DNA of 64,000 bases, taken from Roseivirga sp. 4D4. GTDB lineage: Bacteria > Bacteroidota > Bacteroidia > Cytophagales > Cyclobacteriaceae. How positions within the stretch are numbered: position 1 is the stretch's first letter; every line of letters begins with the position of its first letter. The notes beneath the pieces were generated by a model, which saw only the letters and a program-made list of their open reading frames with translations, searched no databases and was not told the DNA's origin. Made by a program: the position numbers and the translations under genes. Below, piece after piece: positions 9,594 through 19,188 of the stretch. The DNA is taken from NCBI RefSeq assembly GCF_001747095.1, contig NZ_MDGP01000001.1, positions 1,347,001 to 1,411,000 of the forward strand, given 5' to 3'.

Positions 9594-9623
9594 AGCGCTC
9601 TGAATAAAAACACAAAGTAAGGA

Positions 9624-12116
9624 ATGTCGAAAAATCTTGTCATCGTAGAGTCCCCCGCCAAGGCGAAAACAATTGAAGGTTATCTCGGTAAAGACTTCAA
9701 AGTAGTATCAAGTTACGGACATGTAAGAGACTTGCCTAAGGGTGATAAAGCTATAGACATTGAGAATAGTTTTAAACCTACTTATGAAGTCACCTCTGAC
9801 AAGAGGGAGGTGATAAAAGAGCTGAAAAAGCTTTCCAAAGCAGCGAATACCATCTATCTAGCGAGTGATGATGACCGTGAAGGAGAAGCCATCAGTTGGC
9901 ATTTAAAAGAGGCTTTAAAACTAGACCCCGCCCATACCAAGCGGATTGTATTCAGAGAAATTACCAAGTCTGCGATTCAAGCAGCCATGTCTAGCCCGAG
10001 AGATATTGATGTCGACTTAGTAAATGCACAGCAAGCAAGAAGAATCTTAGATAGACTGGTAGGTTACGAGCTATCCCCAGTGCTCTGGAAAAAGATAAAA
10101 CGTGGTCTTTCGGCTGGAAGGGTTCAGTCCGTGGCGGTGAGAATGGTCGTAGAAAGAGAAAGAGAGGTCGATGCCTTTGAAGCAAAGTCTTTCTTTAAAA
10201 TAAGTGCGCTCTTTAATGTGGAAGGACGCGAGATGAAAGCCGAACTTCCTAAGAAATTCGAATCCAAGGAAGAAGCCCAGAGTTTTCTGGAACGTTGTGT
10301 CGGTGCTGATTACACAATTGAGAATCTTGAGAAAAAGCCTGCTAAGCGATCTCCAGCTGCTCCATTCACTACTTCTACCCTGCAACAAGAAGCCAGTAGA
10401 AAACTAGGGTTCTCTGTTTCACAAACCATGACAGTGGCTCAAAAGCTATATGAAGCTGGTAAGATCTCTTATATGAGAACTGACTCGCTTAACCTATCGA
10501 ATGAGGCTATAGCTGGTGCTGTGAACCAAATCAAATCTTCATTTGGTGAAGAGTTTGTAAAGACTAGAAAGTTTAAGACTAAATCGCAGTCTGCTCAAGA
10601 AGCTCACGAAGCTATAAGACCCACGGATTTTTCTAATCGTAGTGCTGGTAAAGATTACAATGAGCAGCGACTTTACGATTTGATCTGGAAACGGGCTGTC
10701 GCTTCACAAATGGCTGAAGCACAATTAGAAAGAACTACTGTAACCATTGGGATTTCTTCGACTAGCGAAAAGCTTATTGCCCATGGTGAAGTCATCAAAT
10801 TCGAAGGGTTCCTAAAAGTATACATTGAATCATCTGATGATGAGGAGCCTAATGAAGAGGCCAAGGGAATGCTTCCACCACTCAGCATTGGTCAGGGGCT
10901 TATATTAGACCATATTCTTGGCAGAGAAAGCTTCACCAGGCCTCCTGCACGCTATACTGAAGCAAGTTTAGTAAAGAGACTTGAGGAAATGGGTATCGGT
11001 AGACCTTCTACTTACGCGCCAACCATATCTACTGTTCAAAAGCGCGAGTATGTGGTTAAGGAGAATCGCGAGGGTGTTGAAAGACACTATACAGAACTAA
11101 CGCTGAAAGATGATCAAGTATCATCTGCCAGCAAAACAGAAATTACGGGTGCCGAAAAAGCCAAGCTCTTCCCTACCAATATCGCGATGGTAGTAAATGA
11201 TTTTCTTGTGGAGCATTTTCCTAATGTGATTGACTACAGTTTCACTGCCAAAGTCGAAGAGGAATTCGATCATATTGCTGGTGGTGGTCAGGAATGGGAG
11301 AAAATGATCAAGAACTTCTATGGAGGTTTCCATGAGAAGGTTGAAGCTACAGAACAGATTAGCCGTAGTGATGTAGGTTCGAGCCGAGAAGTGGGTATTG
11401 ATCCCGAAAGTGGTAAGCCAGTAATTGCCCGGCTTGGTAAGTTTGGACCTCTGGTCCAGATTGGTGAGACCGATCCTGATGATCCGGAAAACAAGCCACA
11501 GTTTGCCAGCTTAAAGGCTGGTCAGTTTATCGAAAATATTACTTTGGACGAGGCCCTTGAGCTCTTTAAGCTTCCGCGTGAGGTTGGCCAGTACAAAGAC
11601 AAAGAAATCATTGCTGCTATAGGTCGTTTTGGCCCATATATCAAGTTTGATGACAAGTTTGTTTCACTTCCAAAAGATGCTGATCCACTAAGTATTACCG
11701 AAGATGAGGCCATTGTATTGATTAAGGAAAAAGAAGCTGCTGATGCTCCCATTTATGTCCATGATGGCCTGCCTGTTCAAAAAGGAAAAGGGAGATTTGG
11801 TCCCTTTATCAAATGGAACAATATGTTCATCAACGTGAACAAGAAGTATGATTGGGATAATCTGTCAGATGCGGATATTGTGGAGCTCATTGAAGACAAA
11901 ATCCAAAAGGAGAAGGACAAAGTCATTCACAATTGGGAAGAAGAAGGCATCAGAGTTGAAAAAGCCCGCTGGGGTCGTCATAATGTTTTAAAAGGCAAGA
12001 TTAAAGTGGAATTGGGGAAAAACGTTGATGTATCCAAAATGACACTTGATGAAGCCAAGACCTTAATAGAGAAGAATACGCCAGCCAAAAAGCCTCGGGC
12101 AAAACGTAAAAAGTAG
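9624..12116 (+). CDS. topA: DNA topoisomerase I
   Basis: This 830-residue type IA topoisomerase relaxes negative supercoils by nicking one strand. The TOPRIM domain has the conserved Glu in VIVESPAKAKTIEGYL (Glu9) and DDDREGE (82-88) for Mg2+ binding. The catalytic tyrosine is Tyr283 in ISYMRTDS. After about residue 600 there is no four-cysteine zinc ribbon. Instead, several topoisomerase C-terminal repeats of the form FGPxIKxxxxFVxLP occur (for example near 620, 690 and 740), followed by a lysine-rich tail ending KKPRAKRKK. That C-terminus is usual for Bacteroidota TopA. Monocistronic, with the candidate promoter just upstream. Confidence 0.97.
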   Translation: MSKNLVIVESPAKAKTIEGYLGKDFKVVSSYGHVRDLPKGDKAIDIENSFKPTYEVTSDKREVIKELKKLSKAANTIYLASDDDREGEAISWHLKEALKLDPAHTKRIVFREITKSAIQAAMSSPRDIDVDLVNAQQARRILDRLVGYELSPVLWKKIKRGLSAGRVQSVAVRMVVEREREVDAFEAKSFFKISALFNVEGREMKAELPKKFESKEEAQSFLERCVGADYTIENLEKKPAKRSPAAPFTTSTLQQEASRKLGFSVSQTMTVAQKLYEAGKISYMRTDSLNLSNEAIAGAVNQIKSSFGEEFVKTRKFKTKSQSAQEAHEAIRPTDFSNRSAGKDYNEQRLYDLIWKRAVASQMAEAQLERTTVTIGISSTSEKLIAHGEVIKFEGFLKVYIESSDDEEPNEEAKGMLPPLSIGQGLILDHILGRESFTRPPARYTEASLVKRLEEMGIGRPSTYAPTISTVQKREYVVKENREGVERHYTELTLKDDQVSSASKTEITGAEKAKLFPTNIAMVVNDFLVEHFPNVIDYSFTAKVEEEFDHIAGGGQEWEKMIKNFYGGFHEKVEATEQISRSDVGSSREVGIDPESGKPVIARLGKFGPLVQIGETDPDDPENKPQFASLKAGQFIENITLDEALELFKLPREVGQYKDKEIIAAIGRFGPYIKFDDKFVSLPKDADPLSITEDEAIVLIKEKEAADAPIYVHDGLPVQKGKGRFGPFIKWNNMFINVNKKYDWDNLSDADIVELIEDKIQKEKDKVIHNWEEEGIRVEKARWGRHNVLKGKIKVELGKNVDVSKMTLDEAKTLIEKNTPAKKPRAKRKK

Positions 12117-12180
12117 CCATTCAAACATCATTTTTTTCATGCTTTCGGCTGATTTCACTATTTTTCAGTAACGATCCGCT

Positions 12181-13161
12181 ATGAAAAAGTTTGCCTTCAG
12201 TTACCTCATATTTGCCCTTACATTATCTGTAAGCAATGCACAATCTTATCAGGAAGAAGAGGTTATACTCCCTGTTGAAAATGGCAACCTGGGTGGCATA
12301 ATCATTTTGCCAGAGGGGAAGAAAAGACAGAAATTTCCTGTTGTTATGATTATTCAGGGCTCAGGCCCCACCGATAAAGATGGAAACTCGATCGGAGCAC
12401 CAGGAAAAAACAATGCTTTGAAAATGCTTGCCGAGGCACTTGCTGAACAAGGCATTGCAAGCCTGAGGTTTGATAAGCGCGGTATGGGGCTGAGCCAATC
12501 AGCTGGCAAGCAAGAGCAAAATTTAGTCTTTGATGACTTTGTTTCTGATGCAAGCCTTTGGTTTGACTATTTATCAAGCCAAAAGCGTTTTACCAAGGTC
12601 GGAATCGCTGGTCACAGCCAGGGTTCATTGATCGGTATGCTAGTCGCTCAAGAGAAATCGGCATCTGTGTTCGTTTCTATTGCAGGTCCTTCGCTGGGTA
12701 TTGGTGAGACGATCATGGGCCAGCTCAAAAGCAACCCAGCCAACCCTCCTGCGATCATAGATGAGGCTAAAAACATTATGGATGAACTAAAAAAAGGCAA
12801 CAAAGTCAGTGATATCCCCTCCTATTTCGCTAGTCTGTTTCGTCCAAGTATTCAACCCTTCATAAGCTCATGGCTCAAATACGATCCACAAGAGGAGTTC
12901 AAAAAATTGAGTATTCCGAGTATGGTAGTGAATGGCACTACTGATATTCAAGTCACTATGGATGATGCAAATCGCTTGAAAGCGGCAAATCCTGACGCAA
13001 GGATGATCATTATAGATGGCATGAATCATGTCTTAAAGAATGCCCCAAAAGAACGAAATGCCAATATTGCTACCTATAGCAATCCTGATTTACCACTGAA
13101 TCCAGATTTCAAATTGGTGGTTACCTCCTTTTTCAAAGAACATCTCGCTACAACCAAATGA
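12181..13161 (+). CDS. Secreted alpha/beta hydrolase
   Basis: The 326-residue protein has a signal peptide (FSYLIFALTLSVSNAQS) and an alpha/beta-hydrolase fold. The oxyanion region is QGSGPTDKDGN, the nucleophile elbow is GHSQGS, and a late Asp (TTDIQV) and His (GMNHVLK) complete the likely triad. It resembles the bacterial S9/S15-like esterases often annotated as acyl-CoA-thioester-hydrolase-like; the substrate is unknown. Its last 4 bases overlap the start of the HD-domain gene (ATGA), so the two form an operon. Confidence 0.83.
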   Translation: MKKFAFSYLIFALTLSVSNAQSYQEEEVILPVENGNLGGIIILPEGKKRQKFPVVMIIQGSGPTDKDGNSIGAPGKNNALKMLAEALAEQGIASLRFDKRGMGLSQSAGKQEQNLVFDDFVSDASLWFDYLSSQKRFTKVGIAGHSQGSLIGMLVAQEKSASVFVSIAGPSLGIGETIMGQLKSNPANPPAIIDEAKNIMDELKKGNKVSDIPSYFASLFRPSIQPFISSWLKYDPQEEFKKLSIPSMVVNGTTDIQVTMDDANRLKAANPDARMIIIDGMNHVLKNAPKERNANIATYSNPDLPLNPDFKLVVTSFFKEHLATTK

Positions 13162-13700
13162 CAAGAGAAGAAGCAAGAGAAATCCTAGCGTCAATGACGA
13201 AGGGTGAAAGTTTATTGCGCCATGCACGTACGGTAGAGTTAGTTATGGAAGCCTATGGCAAGCATTACAATGAAGATCCCGAAGAATGGGCCATTACAGG
13301 AATGCTTCATGATGCCGATTATGAGGCCTACCCAGAGGAACACCCAAACCGAATTGTAGCCATGATGCGAGAGAAAGGCGAGGAAAAAATAGCACATGCA
13401 ATCTCCGCTCATTATACCAAGTGGAATGTCCCATATGACACGCTCTTGAGCAAAGCTTTATTGGCTTCTGATGAATTGACTGGCTTTATCGTGGCTTGTT
13501 GTCAAGTGAGGCCAGACGGTATAGTAGGTTTGACACCGAAATCGGTAAAAAAGAAGCTGAAACAGAAGAGCTTTGCAGCTAAGGTAGAACGAGACGAGAT
13601 TCAGGCAGGAGTTGACTTATTAAAACTTGACATCACTGAACATATTCAATTCATTATCAATGTTTTATTAGAAAACAAGGAAGAGTTGAAAATTGGCTAA
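13158..13700 (+). CDS. HD/HDIG-domain putative phosphohydrolase
   Basis: This 180-residue protein carries an HD-superfamily core: LLRHARTVELVMEAY supplies the first His, GMLHDADYE the HD pair, and IAHAISAHYT and SKALLASDELTG later metal ligands. These proteins hydrolyse nucleotide or phosphate esters; the substrate is unassigned. The ATG overlaps the stop of the upstream hydrolase by 4 bp. The 3' end overlaps by 4 bp the end of the convergent T9SS-substrate gene. Confidence 0.82.
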   Translation: MTREEAREILASMTKGESLLRHARTVELVMEAYGKHYNEDPEEWAITGMLHDADYEAYPEEHPNRIVAMMREKGEEKIAHAISAHYTKWNVPYDTLLSKALLASDELTGFIVACCQVRPDGIVGLTPKSVKKKLKQKSFAAKVERDEIQAGVDLLKLDITEHIQFIINVLLENKEELKIG

Positions 13701-16700
13701 TAGACTACTTTAATTCTTCCGTTTACATTTTCTACAAACTCATTTCCATTGAAGTCAGCCGTGTAGCGAACACGATAGGTATAGACTCCCTGAGGAACAA
13801 GTTCACCGCCAAAAGTGCCATCCCATTGTCCAGTAATTTCGTTGGTACTAAAGACCACTTCTCCCCATTTACTGTAGATCACCATTTCAAAGTCAAGCAC
13901 ACAATTAAACACTGCACCGAAGGTGTCATTTGTCTGATCATTGTTCGGTGAAAAAGCTGTGGGGAAGTTAACTAATGGCTTCAGGTTAGTGACAGTGCCT
14001 GTCACTGACAATGAACAACCCGCAGCATCCATTACAGTGACATTATAGTCCCCTGCACCAAGACTGTTTAATTCATTACCAGTGGTGGAAGTGTTTTGAG
14101 CCCAAAGGAATGTATATGGTGCTGTCCCTCCACTTACCTCTAACGTAAGCCCCCCATCTGCAACATCTGGACACGCTTGTTTCTCAACAAAATCAACTTC
14201 TATTGCTGCGGGCTCGGCAATACTGAAATCTAGGTTAACCTCACAATTGTTGGCATCAACGACTTGTACACTGTAATCGCCTTTGGAAAGACCATTTATA
14301 TCACATGTTGATGTAGTCACTCCATTGCTCCAATTGAAGGAATAAGGCATTGTGCCACCTGTTACAGATACCATGGCTCCTCCTCTAGCACCATTGCAAA
14401 CCGCATCTATTGGTGTTACCGTGGCACCAAGTTCATTTGGCTGGCCAATAACTATTTCCTGAGTCAATGTACAACCCAAAGCATCGGTGATGTTGACACA
14501 ATAAGTCCCAGCCGATCGATCAGTAAGGCTATTTCCGGTGACACCGACATCCCAAGTAGCAGTATATGGCCCCAAACCGCCATTTATGGATACTTCTATG
14601 CTTCCATCTGCTTCTCCAAAGCATGAGACCGGCATTACGGTTTCCGTGATCGTCAGCGGTTCATAGACAATAACTGTCAAGTCTTGAGAAACACCATCGC
14701 ATTGGTTGCTTATGATTGTGGTTTCAAAAAACCTAAGCGTATGCTGACCAGGACCATCCCAGTCGACAAGGACCTCATTAGTGCCCTGCCCTGAAATTAT
14801 AGATCCTCCAATAGCTTCCCAAGTATAGGTAGAGCCGGTAGCAAATGGTGTTGTATATAAAATGCCTTCGAAATCATCCGAACACAGGTCAATTGGCCCA
14901 GTCGGTGCTAAAGGTTCAAGGGCTTCGCTAAGCAGCACATTGTAGCTTATTGTATCGCTAAGACAGCCCGAGGGCGACTTAGCCAAAACCCTCATTCTCG
15001 GATTTGGATTGCTGATATCCCAGTCCACGGTCACAAAATTGCCTATACTAGAACCGTCTATAGTTCCCCCATCTACAAACCACTCATAGGTGTAATCTGG
15101 CAACGTTCCTAAGGCAAAGTACTGTATATCTTGAGCGTCAGGGCAAACCGAAGCGGGTCCCACAATACCATCTACGCCATCGGCAATCACGTTAATTGTT
15201 CTTCGAACCACCAAGTTGCTGCACTGACTAGTCCCTTTGGAAGCGATCATGTCGATGACATATTCACCATCTTCTGTGAATTCATGTGTCACCACGTCAC
15301 CAAAAAGTATGGTACCATCGCTAATTTCCCATCTGAATGAAGTGTATGCATCTTTTAAAATCTGGATGTCTGAAGTGACCGTTAAGGTCAACTCAGAAGC
15401 CTCGCATATCTCATCTTGGATAACCCCAAGTTGTTCATCTCTGATTTCAACATCGAACTCTCCCAAATCACCTCCTACTGCATAACCGAAGGATTCAGAA
15501 TCACCGAAACCATAAACATGAGCGACCACTCCATTGGGGCTAATTAGCCTTCTGGGTCCTTGATTTGTTTCTATGGTTAAATAAGACAAATCAGCATTCC
15601 CAGGAACGGGGAGAAACTGACTGCTAATATCTGTACCATCATAATTAACACTCAAATTCTGAGTGGGCGTCACCATGCTTATAAAGTATTTCTGGGTTCT
15701 TGGACTCGTCATCACCTGAAAAACCACGTCTTGAATAATCTGATTAGACGGACTCAAAATAATCATGAAAGGGTCCGCGAGATTATCTCCTCTAATATCA
15801 GCATCGCAAGCCTTTCCGGTGGTCAGTTGCATCACGGAAATAGGCCTATTGGATTCGATATATAATGGGTTCTCTACACGCAAGGTTGTTCGATCCCCAC
15901 GGTCAAGCGTAATCGGCACTGGGCTTGTAGTGGTGGTAATACTGGTATTATCTTCAGCAGCAAGGATTTGAACAATATCACCCCGTGATCTGGTTTCGAA
16001 CGGTACCACAACATATTCCTTTCCCCAGTCTGCTGTGGGATACATTTGGTTGTATAAGTGATCGGCAGAGTTACAATTGTCAACTAGTGTGCTGATATGA
16101 CCAGAGAATACAGCAATTGGCTTACAGAACACCTCGGGATCATTATTAATGACATTCACTGTAGTTCCCGATAAATTGAGGGTGGCATAATACGCGATCT
16201 GCTCTCCCAACAGCAGTGTATCTTGAAACGTTACATTCGCAGGGTGTGACACTGTGCCATCCGTATCCAACATGTCAACCACAGGTCTAACCTCGTATAT
16301 GGTAGTGTCAGCTGTGCCTACCAACAAAAGCTGATTTTGGGTCGCTCCTACCTGGAAGTTGTCATTGTTATAAGTATGTACTAGGTAACTCTCTCCCAAT
16401 GAATTAATGGGCAAAACCATAGTAGCATCTGCCGAGGCGATGTCTTCGTTCAAAGCATGAACGGTCACTTCATCAACCGTAGTGATCCTCACAGCAATAC
16501 GTTCTCTAATTTCAGGTCCTGTCGGTTTAAACTCAGACGGTATTGCCAATTCTGTTCTTCCTCCTGCAACTACATCGAAAGGAACCCGATAATTAGTCCC
16601 GGCTATTTGAGCAATACCAGAAGTATTCGTTTTACTGCTTACAAAAATGCTGATGTTGTTGTCGTTGTTACCCGATCCATTTACCAAAAACCCTACGTAA

Positions 16701-16810
16701 AATTCTCTCCCTTCTGTACTTCCTGTTTGCCCCAATACAGGTTGAGAAATTGACCATAGCAAGACAGTCGCCACGAAAAGAATAAAATTATTTACGATTT
16801 TAGGAGTCAA
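13697..16810 (-). CDS. IgGFc-binding/SprB-repeat protein with T9SS type-B sorting domain
   Basis: This 1037-residue secreted protein has a signal peptide and then a long IgGFc-binding-type N-terminal region (about 30-440, beginning GREFYVGFLVNGSG). PKD/Ig-like domains cover about 450-720. Three SprB repeats follow (about 725-940; each has a C-x-G-x-x-D/G-G start, the core PYTxxWxxG and an ending GxYxVxVxDAxGC). The C-terminal gliding-type sorting domain begins FPTAFSPNNDQTNDTF, contains IYSKWGEVVF and ends RIKVVY. The type-B signal predicts export by the type IX secretion system and surface attachment through PorV/SprF-like partners. SprB repeats are linked to gliding adhesins. The extreme 3' end overlaps the convergent HD gene. 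Confidence 0.88.
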   Translation of the reverse strand: MTPKIVNNFILFVATVLLWSISQPVLGQTGSTEGREFYVGFLVNGSGNNDNNISIFVSSKTNTSGIAQIAGTNYRVPFDVVAGGRTELAIPSEFKPTGPEIRERIAVRITTVDEVTVHALNEDIASADATMVLPINSLGESYLVHTYNNDNFQVGATQNQLLLVGTADTTIYEVRPVVDMLDTDGTVSHPANVTFQDTLLLGEQIAYYATLNLSGTTVNVINNDPEVFCKPIAVFSGHISTLVDNCNSADHLYNQMYPTADWGKEYVVVPFETRSRGDIVQILAAEDNTSITTTTSPVPITLDRGDRTTLRVENPLYIESNRPISVMQLTTGKACDADIRGDNLADPFMIILSPSNQIIQDVVFQVMTSPRTQKYFISMVTPTQNLSVNYDGTDISSQFLPVPGNADLSYLTIETNQGPRRLISPNGVVAHVYGFGDSESFGYAVGGDLGEFDVEIRDEQLGVIQDEICEASELTLTVTSDIQILKDAYTSFRWEISDGTILFGDVVTHEFTEDGEYVIDMIASKGTSQCSNLVVRRTINVIADGVDGIVGPASVCPDAQDIQYFALGTLPDYTYEWFVDGGTIDGSSIGNFVTVDWDISNPNPRMRVLAKSPSGCLSDTISYNVLLSEALEPLAPTGPIDLCSDDFEGILYTTPFATGSTYTWEAIGGSIISGQGTNEVLVDWDGPGQHTLRFFETTIISNQCDGVSQDLTVIVYEPLTITETVMPVSCFGEADGSIEVSINGGLGPYTATWDVGVTGNSLTDRSAGTYCVNITDALGCTLTQEIVIGQPNELGATVTPIDAVCNGARGGAMVSVTGGTMPYSFNWSNGVTTSTCDINGLSKGDYSVQVVDANNCEVNLDFSIAEPAAIEVDFVEKQACPDVADGGLTLEVSGGTAPYTFLWAQNTSTTGNELNSLGAGDYNVTVMDAAGCSLSVTGTVTNLKPLVNFPTAFSPNNDQTNDTFGAVFNCVLDFEMVIYSKWGEVVFSTNEITGQWDGTFGGELVPQGVYTYRVRYTADFNGNEFVENVNGRIKVVY

Positions 16811-16915
16811 AGCGTGTTTTGCCTTTCAGTTGTTGGGTCAAAATACAGCCTAAACCTCATTGGTTGAAGCTTTACTTCTAATAAACGTGTAATGCGTCAA
16901 TTAAAGACATAAAAA

Positions 16916-17608
16916 ATGATGCAAAAACTGGTAGTGCTTACGGGAGCAGGAATTAGTGCAGAGAGCGGGCTGAAGACATTTAGGGATTCGAATGGGCTTT
17001 GGGAGGGGCATGATGTTATGCAAGTAGCCTCTCCCCAGGGATGGTCTTCCAATCCAGAACTAGTCTTAGAGTTTTACAATCAAAGAAGAAAGCAAGCCCA
17101 AACGGCTCAGCCGAATGAGGCGCATACCATTCTAGCGGAGCTTGAGAGTCATTATGATGTTCAAATCATTACGCAGAATGTCGACAATCTTCATGAAAAA
17201 GCGGGAAGCTCCAATGTATTACATCTTCATGGCGAGCTTTTTCAATCACGAAGTACTTTCGATGAAAATCTTGTGTACAAGATGGATCATTGGGAACTGA
17301 AGCTTGGCGATCTCTGTGAGAAGGGAAGTCAGCTGAGACCCAATATTGTTTGGTTCGGAGAAGCTGTACCGATGATGGAACCAGCTGTGAGATTCAGTCA
17401 GGAAGCCGATATATTTCTTATCGTGGGCACATCACTACAAGTGTATCCAGCAGCTAGCCTCATCGACTTTGTAAAGGCCCAGAGTAGGAAATATCTGGTT
17501 GACCCCAACCCTCCCAGCTATAGCTCAGACATTATTTTTATCCCAGAAAATGCGACATCGGGCATGAAAAAGCTAAAAAACATCCTCTCAGACCAATTAG
17601 GATTTTGA
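16916..17608 (+). CDS. cobB: SIR2-family NAD-dependent protein deacylase
   Basis: This 230-residue sirtuin has GAGISAESGLKTFRDSNGLW for NAD binding, TQNVDNLH and the catalytic His105 in LHLHGEL. Tyr54 and Arg57 in FYNQRRKQ form the YxxR pair of class III sirtuins, which prefer succinyl- or malonyl-lysine, so desuccinylation is likely. The zinc ribbon normally found between the catalytic His and LRPNIVWFGE is lost: the protein has only one cysteine (Cys134). I believe related Bacteroidota proteins also lack it. Two adjacent ATGs (16916 and 16919) are both possible starts. Confidence 0.88.
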   Translation: MMQKLVVLTGAGISAESGLKTFRDSNGLWEGHDVMQVASPQGWSSNPELVLEFYNQRRKQAQTAQPNEAHTILAELESHYDVQIITQNVDNLHEKAGSSNVLHLHGELFQSRSTFDENLVYKMDHWELKLGDLCEKGSQLRPNIVWFGEAVPMMEPAVRFSQEADIFLIVGTSLQVYPAASLIDFVKAQSRKYLVDPNPPSYSSDIIFIPENATSGMKKLKNILSDQLGF

Positions 17609-17623
17609 AATTCTAAATAATTA

Positions 17624-17649
17624 AACTTCATTTGCGTCATCATGAAGTT
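17624..17649. repeat. Inverted repeat AACTTCAT-N10-ATGAAGTT
   Basis: A perfect 8-bp inverted repeat with a 10-nt spacer lies 16 bp after the sirtuin stop and about 117 bp before the MATE start. No T-run follows, so it is not a convincing intrinsic terminator. It could be an operator for the MATE gene. A second small hairpin, AGTTGC-TAA-GCAACT, is centred near 17710. Confidence 0.4.
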
Positions 17650-17765
17650 ATGAGAAAATCCACGTTCATATCAACAGCCATCCCAGAGCTGTCATTGAAC
17701 GTGAGTTGCTAAGCAACTTGCGAGCACCCCCGCTTTTACTTTTTTATACGACATAACTTTCAAAA

Positions 17766-19172
17766 ATGACACAGTCAAAAAATACTATACATAGGTATTG
17801 GCTATACCTTAAAATGGCCATCGGTGGTAAACAAGAAGATTTCACTACGGGCAGCATACGCAAAGCCATCTTCATGCTCTCCATACCCATGATTCTGGAA
17901 ATGCTGATGGAATCGACCTTTGCATTGGTGGATATCATATTTGTTTCGCAAGTATCAGTGAATGCGGTCGCCACTGTAGGATTAACAGAGTCGGTAATCA
18001 CCCTGCTCTATGCTGTAGCCATTGGCTTAAGTATGGCGGCCACTGCTGTAGTGGCAAGGCGAATTGGTGAAAAAGATAAGGCTGGAGCTGCAAAAGCGGC
18101 TGTACAAGCCATATTTCTAGGAGCAACCATCGCAGTGATAATCGGTGTACTAGGCATCATTTACCCGAAAGAAATCTTGGGATTAATGGGTGGTGAGGAA
18201 AGCTTAATTGCAGAAGGCTATGGTTACACGAGAATACTGATCGGAGGTAATATTACCATTATGTTGCTCTTCCTGATCAATGCTGTATTCAGAGGTGCTG
18301 GTGATGCTTCTGTGGCCATGTGGACACTAGTGTTGTCCAATGGACTCAACATTATTCTCGACCCGATATTCATCTTTGGTCTGGGTCCTATCCCGGCCTT
18401 TGGCGTGGAAGGTGCGGCCATTGCCACAACCATTGGGCGTGGTGTGGCCGTTGTCGGTCAGTTTATGATTCTCTTCTTTGGTTGGGGAAGGATCAAGATT
18501 GGTATCCGAGATTTCGTAATTAACCTTGCCGTGATGTGGAACCTGATCAAAGTTTCATTGGGTGGAATTGGTCAGTTCTTAATCGGTACCTCAAGTTGGG
18601 TTTTTCTCATGCGGATCATGTCGGAATTCGGTAGTGATGTACTGGCTGGATATACGATTTCCATCCGAGTGATGATGTTTACATTGATGCCTGCATGGGG
18701 TATGAGTAATGCCGCAGCAACACTAGTGGGCCAGAACTTAGGAGCCAAACAACCCGATCGTGCTGAAATATCAGTTTGGAAAACAGGAAAGTACAATGCC
18801 ATTTTCATGGCAGTGATTTCTGTGATCTATCTCATATTCGCGAAGTACATCATCGGTTTGTTTAGCAATGTTGATGATGTGGTCAATTATGGCGCACTAA
18901 GTCTGCAGGTAATCGCTGCTGGTTATATCTTTTATGCCTATGGAATGGTAATTACCCAGTCCTTCAATGGTGCAGGAGATACAAAAACACCGACCATAAT
19001 CAACTTTTTCTGCTTCTGGGTATTTCAGCTACCATTTGCCTATTTGGCAGCAATCACTTTCGATTGGGGGCCTATGGGCGTATTCTCAGCGATTACACTG
19101 GCGGAAATTCTAATTGCCATGGTTTCCATCTGGTTATTCAGAAAAGGTAAATGGAAAACAGTTCAGGTATAA
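17766..19172 (+). CDS. MATE-family efflux transporter
   Basis: This 468-residue membrane protein has about 12 predicted helices in two homologous halves. MATE signatures include SIPMILEMLMESTFALVDIIFVS at the start, LINAVFRGAGDASVAMW in the first half and QSFNGAGDTKTPTIINF in the second. It should export cationic drugs or metabolites in exchange for Na+ or H+. A 157-bp leader upstream holds two inverted repeats. The gene converges on the VCBS protein with 16 bp between stops and no obvious terminator. Confidence 0.92.
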   Translation: MTQSKNTIHRYWLYLKMAIGGKQEDFTTGSIRKAIFMLSIPMILEMLMESTFALVDIIFVSQVSVNAVATVGLTESVITLLYAVAIGLSMAATAVVARRIGEKDKAGAAKAAVQAIFLGATIAVIIGVLGIIYPKEILGLMGGEESLIAEGYGYTRILIGGNITIMLLFLINAVFRGAGDASVAMWTLVLSNGLNIILDPIFIFGLGPIPAFGVEGAAIATTIGRGVAVVGQFMILFFGWGRIKIGIRDFVINLAVMWNLIKVSLGGIGQFLIGTSSWVFLMRIMSEFGSDVLAGYTISIRVMMFTLMPAWGMSNAAATLVGQNLGAKQPDRAEISVWKTGKYNAIFMAVISVIYLIFAKYIIGLFSNVDDVVNYGALSLQVIAAGYIFYAYGMVITQSFNGAGDTKTPTIINFFCFWVFQLPFAYLAAITFDWGPMGVFSAITLAEILIAMVSIWLFRKGKWKTVQV

Positions 19173-19188
19173 ACTGTTAAATCAGATG

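Noticed and set aside
9991..10388. Open frames on the strand opposite topA
   Set aside because: They are antisense to conserved TopA domains and have no recognisable protein features.
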